Of a DNA stretch of 5,468 nucleotides, positions 5,289 through 5,468 are shown one piece after another. How positions within the stretch are numbered: position 1 is the first letter of the stretch; the number at the start of each line of letters is the position of its first letter. The notes below the pieces were generated by a model, which saw only the letters and a program-made list of their open reading frames with translations, was not told the origin of the DNA and made no database searches. The stretch is taken from the NCBI GenBank assembly GCA_964384095.1, contig CAYLKC010000111.1, forward strand, positions 1-5,468, given 5' to 3'. This DNA is from JAITWN01 sp964384095 (GTDB lineage: Bacteria > Pseudomonadota > Gammaproteobacteria > SZUA-140). The translations under genes and the position numbers were made by a program.

Positions 5289-5468
5289 TTACGGCACGAG
5301 ATATGTGCTCGACCAGCTTGGCCGCGGGGGCAGATCGCCGGCCTCGACCCGCGCGCGCCAGTCGTCGTCGGTCAGCCGCGATTGGATGCCGCCGGTGAAC
5401 TGGTACGTGCTGAAGACGAACCCGCGCGTCAACTGCAAGCCGTATGGGCTGTTGGTGACCACCCACAG
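5289..5468 (-). CDS. C-terminal fragment of a DUF3160-family-like protein (5' end outside window)
   Basis: A leftward open frame enters from the right edge and stops at TAA (5291-5289), giving the last 59 residues. Visible segments are WVVTNSPYGLQLTRGFVFS and then RLTDDDWRARVEAGDLPPRP, ending in SWSSTYLVP. The order Y-x-L-x-x-x-R-G-x-V-F-S, an L-T-D-x-x-W helix, a P-P-R-P motif and an aromatic S-S-x-Y end resembles, from memory, the C-terminus of DUF3160 proteins, large usually exported proteins of unknown function found in many environmental bacteria. I cannot confirm this by search. Signal peptide and main domain would lie beyond the window. It converges on the secreted propeller-like gene and shares the hairpin with it. 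A competing leftward frame over the same bases (5173-5466) lacks any family pattern and runs through the hairpin into the neighbouring gene, so it is rejected. Confidence 0.75.
   Translation of the reverse strand: MWVVTNSPYGLQLTRGFVFSTYQFTGGIQSRLTDDDWRARVEAGDLPPRPSWSSTYLVP

Noticed and set aside
1..5468. A novel defence, mobile or multi-gene system
   Set aside because: No transposase, integrase, toxin-antitoxin pair, nuclease, repeat array or attachment site was found; the genes are metabolic, regulatory and surface types in ordinary arrangement.

Overview
This is a GC-rich, densely coded bacterial window with five complete genes and two genes cut by the edges. It has no RNA gene, mobile element, CRISPR array or long repeat that I can see. 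The mix suggests a Chloroflexota-like (Anaerolineae-type) environmental bacterium: a short homoserine dehydrogenase without an ACT domain, a soluble receiver-histidine kinase, a TPR protein, a secreted beta-propeller-like protein and a DUF3160-type C-terminus. That assignment is inference from gene style, not from a marker gene.

Layout, left to right. Positions 1-182 (+) hold the C-terminus of an unrecognised protein. It is followed 48 bases later by a complete Fur-family metalloregulator (231-698, +). On the opposite strand, homoserine dehydrogenase (1797-2813) and a receiver-HisKA-HATPase kinase (652-1785) form a tight two-gene unit transcribed leftward. The kinase's 3' end overlaps the 3' end of the fur-like gene tail to tail by 47 bp. 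A 227-bp divergent intergenic region (2814-3040) carries promoter candidates for both directions. To its right, a TPR-repeat protein (3041-3997, +) and a signal-peptide-bearing, cysteine-free protein with PD40/TolB-like segments (4104-5213, +) run rightward. A perfect 10-bp hairpin at 5238-5262 lies between that gene and a convergent leftward gene cut by the right edge (5289-5468), whose C-terminus looks like the DUF3160 family. It probably terminates transcription from both sides.

How the genes work together: the only strongly argued unit is hom plus kinase. They are 11 bases apart, and the kinase's Shine-Dalgarno sequence overlaps the hom stop codon, so coupled expression is likely. No threonine synthase, homoserine kinase or partner response regulator lies in the window. 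The most notable regulatory observation is at the hom start: a TTG codon preceded by a strong AGGAG that could fold into a 6-bp hairpin with the sequence running into the start codon. I see no convincing undescribed multi-gene system here; the findings are local oddities worth checking.
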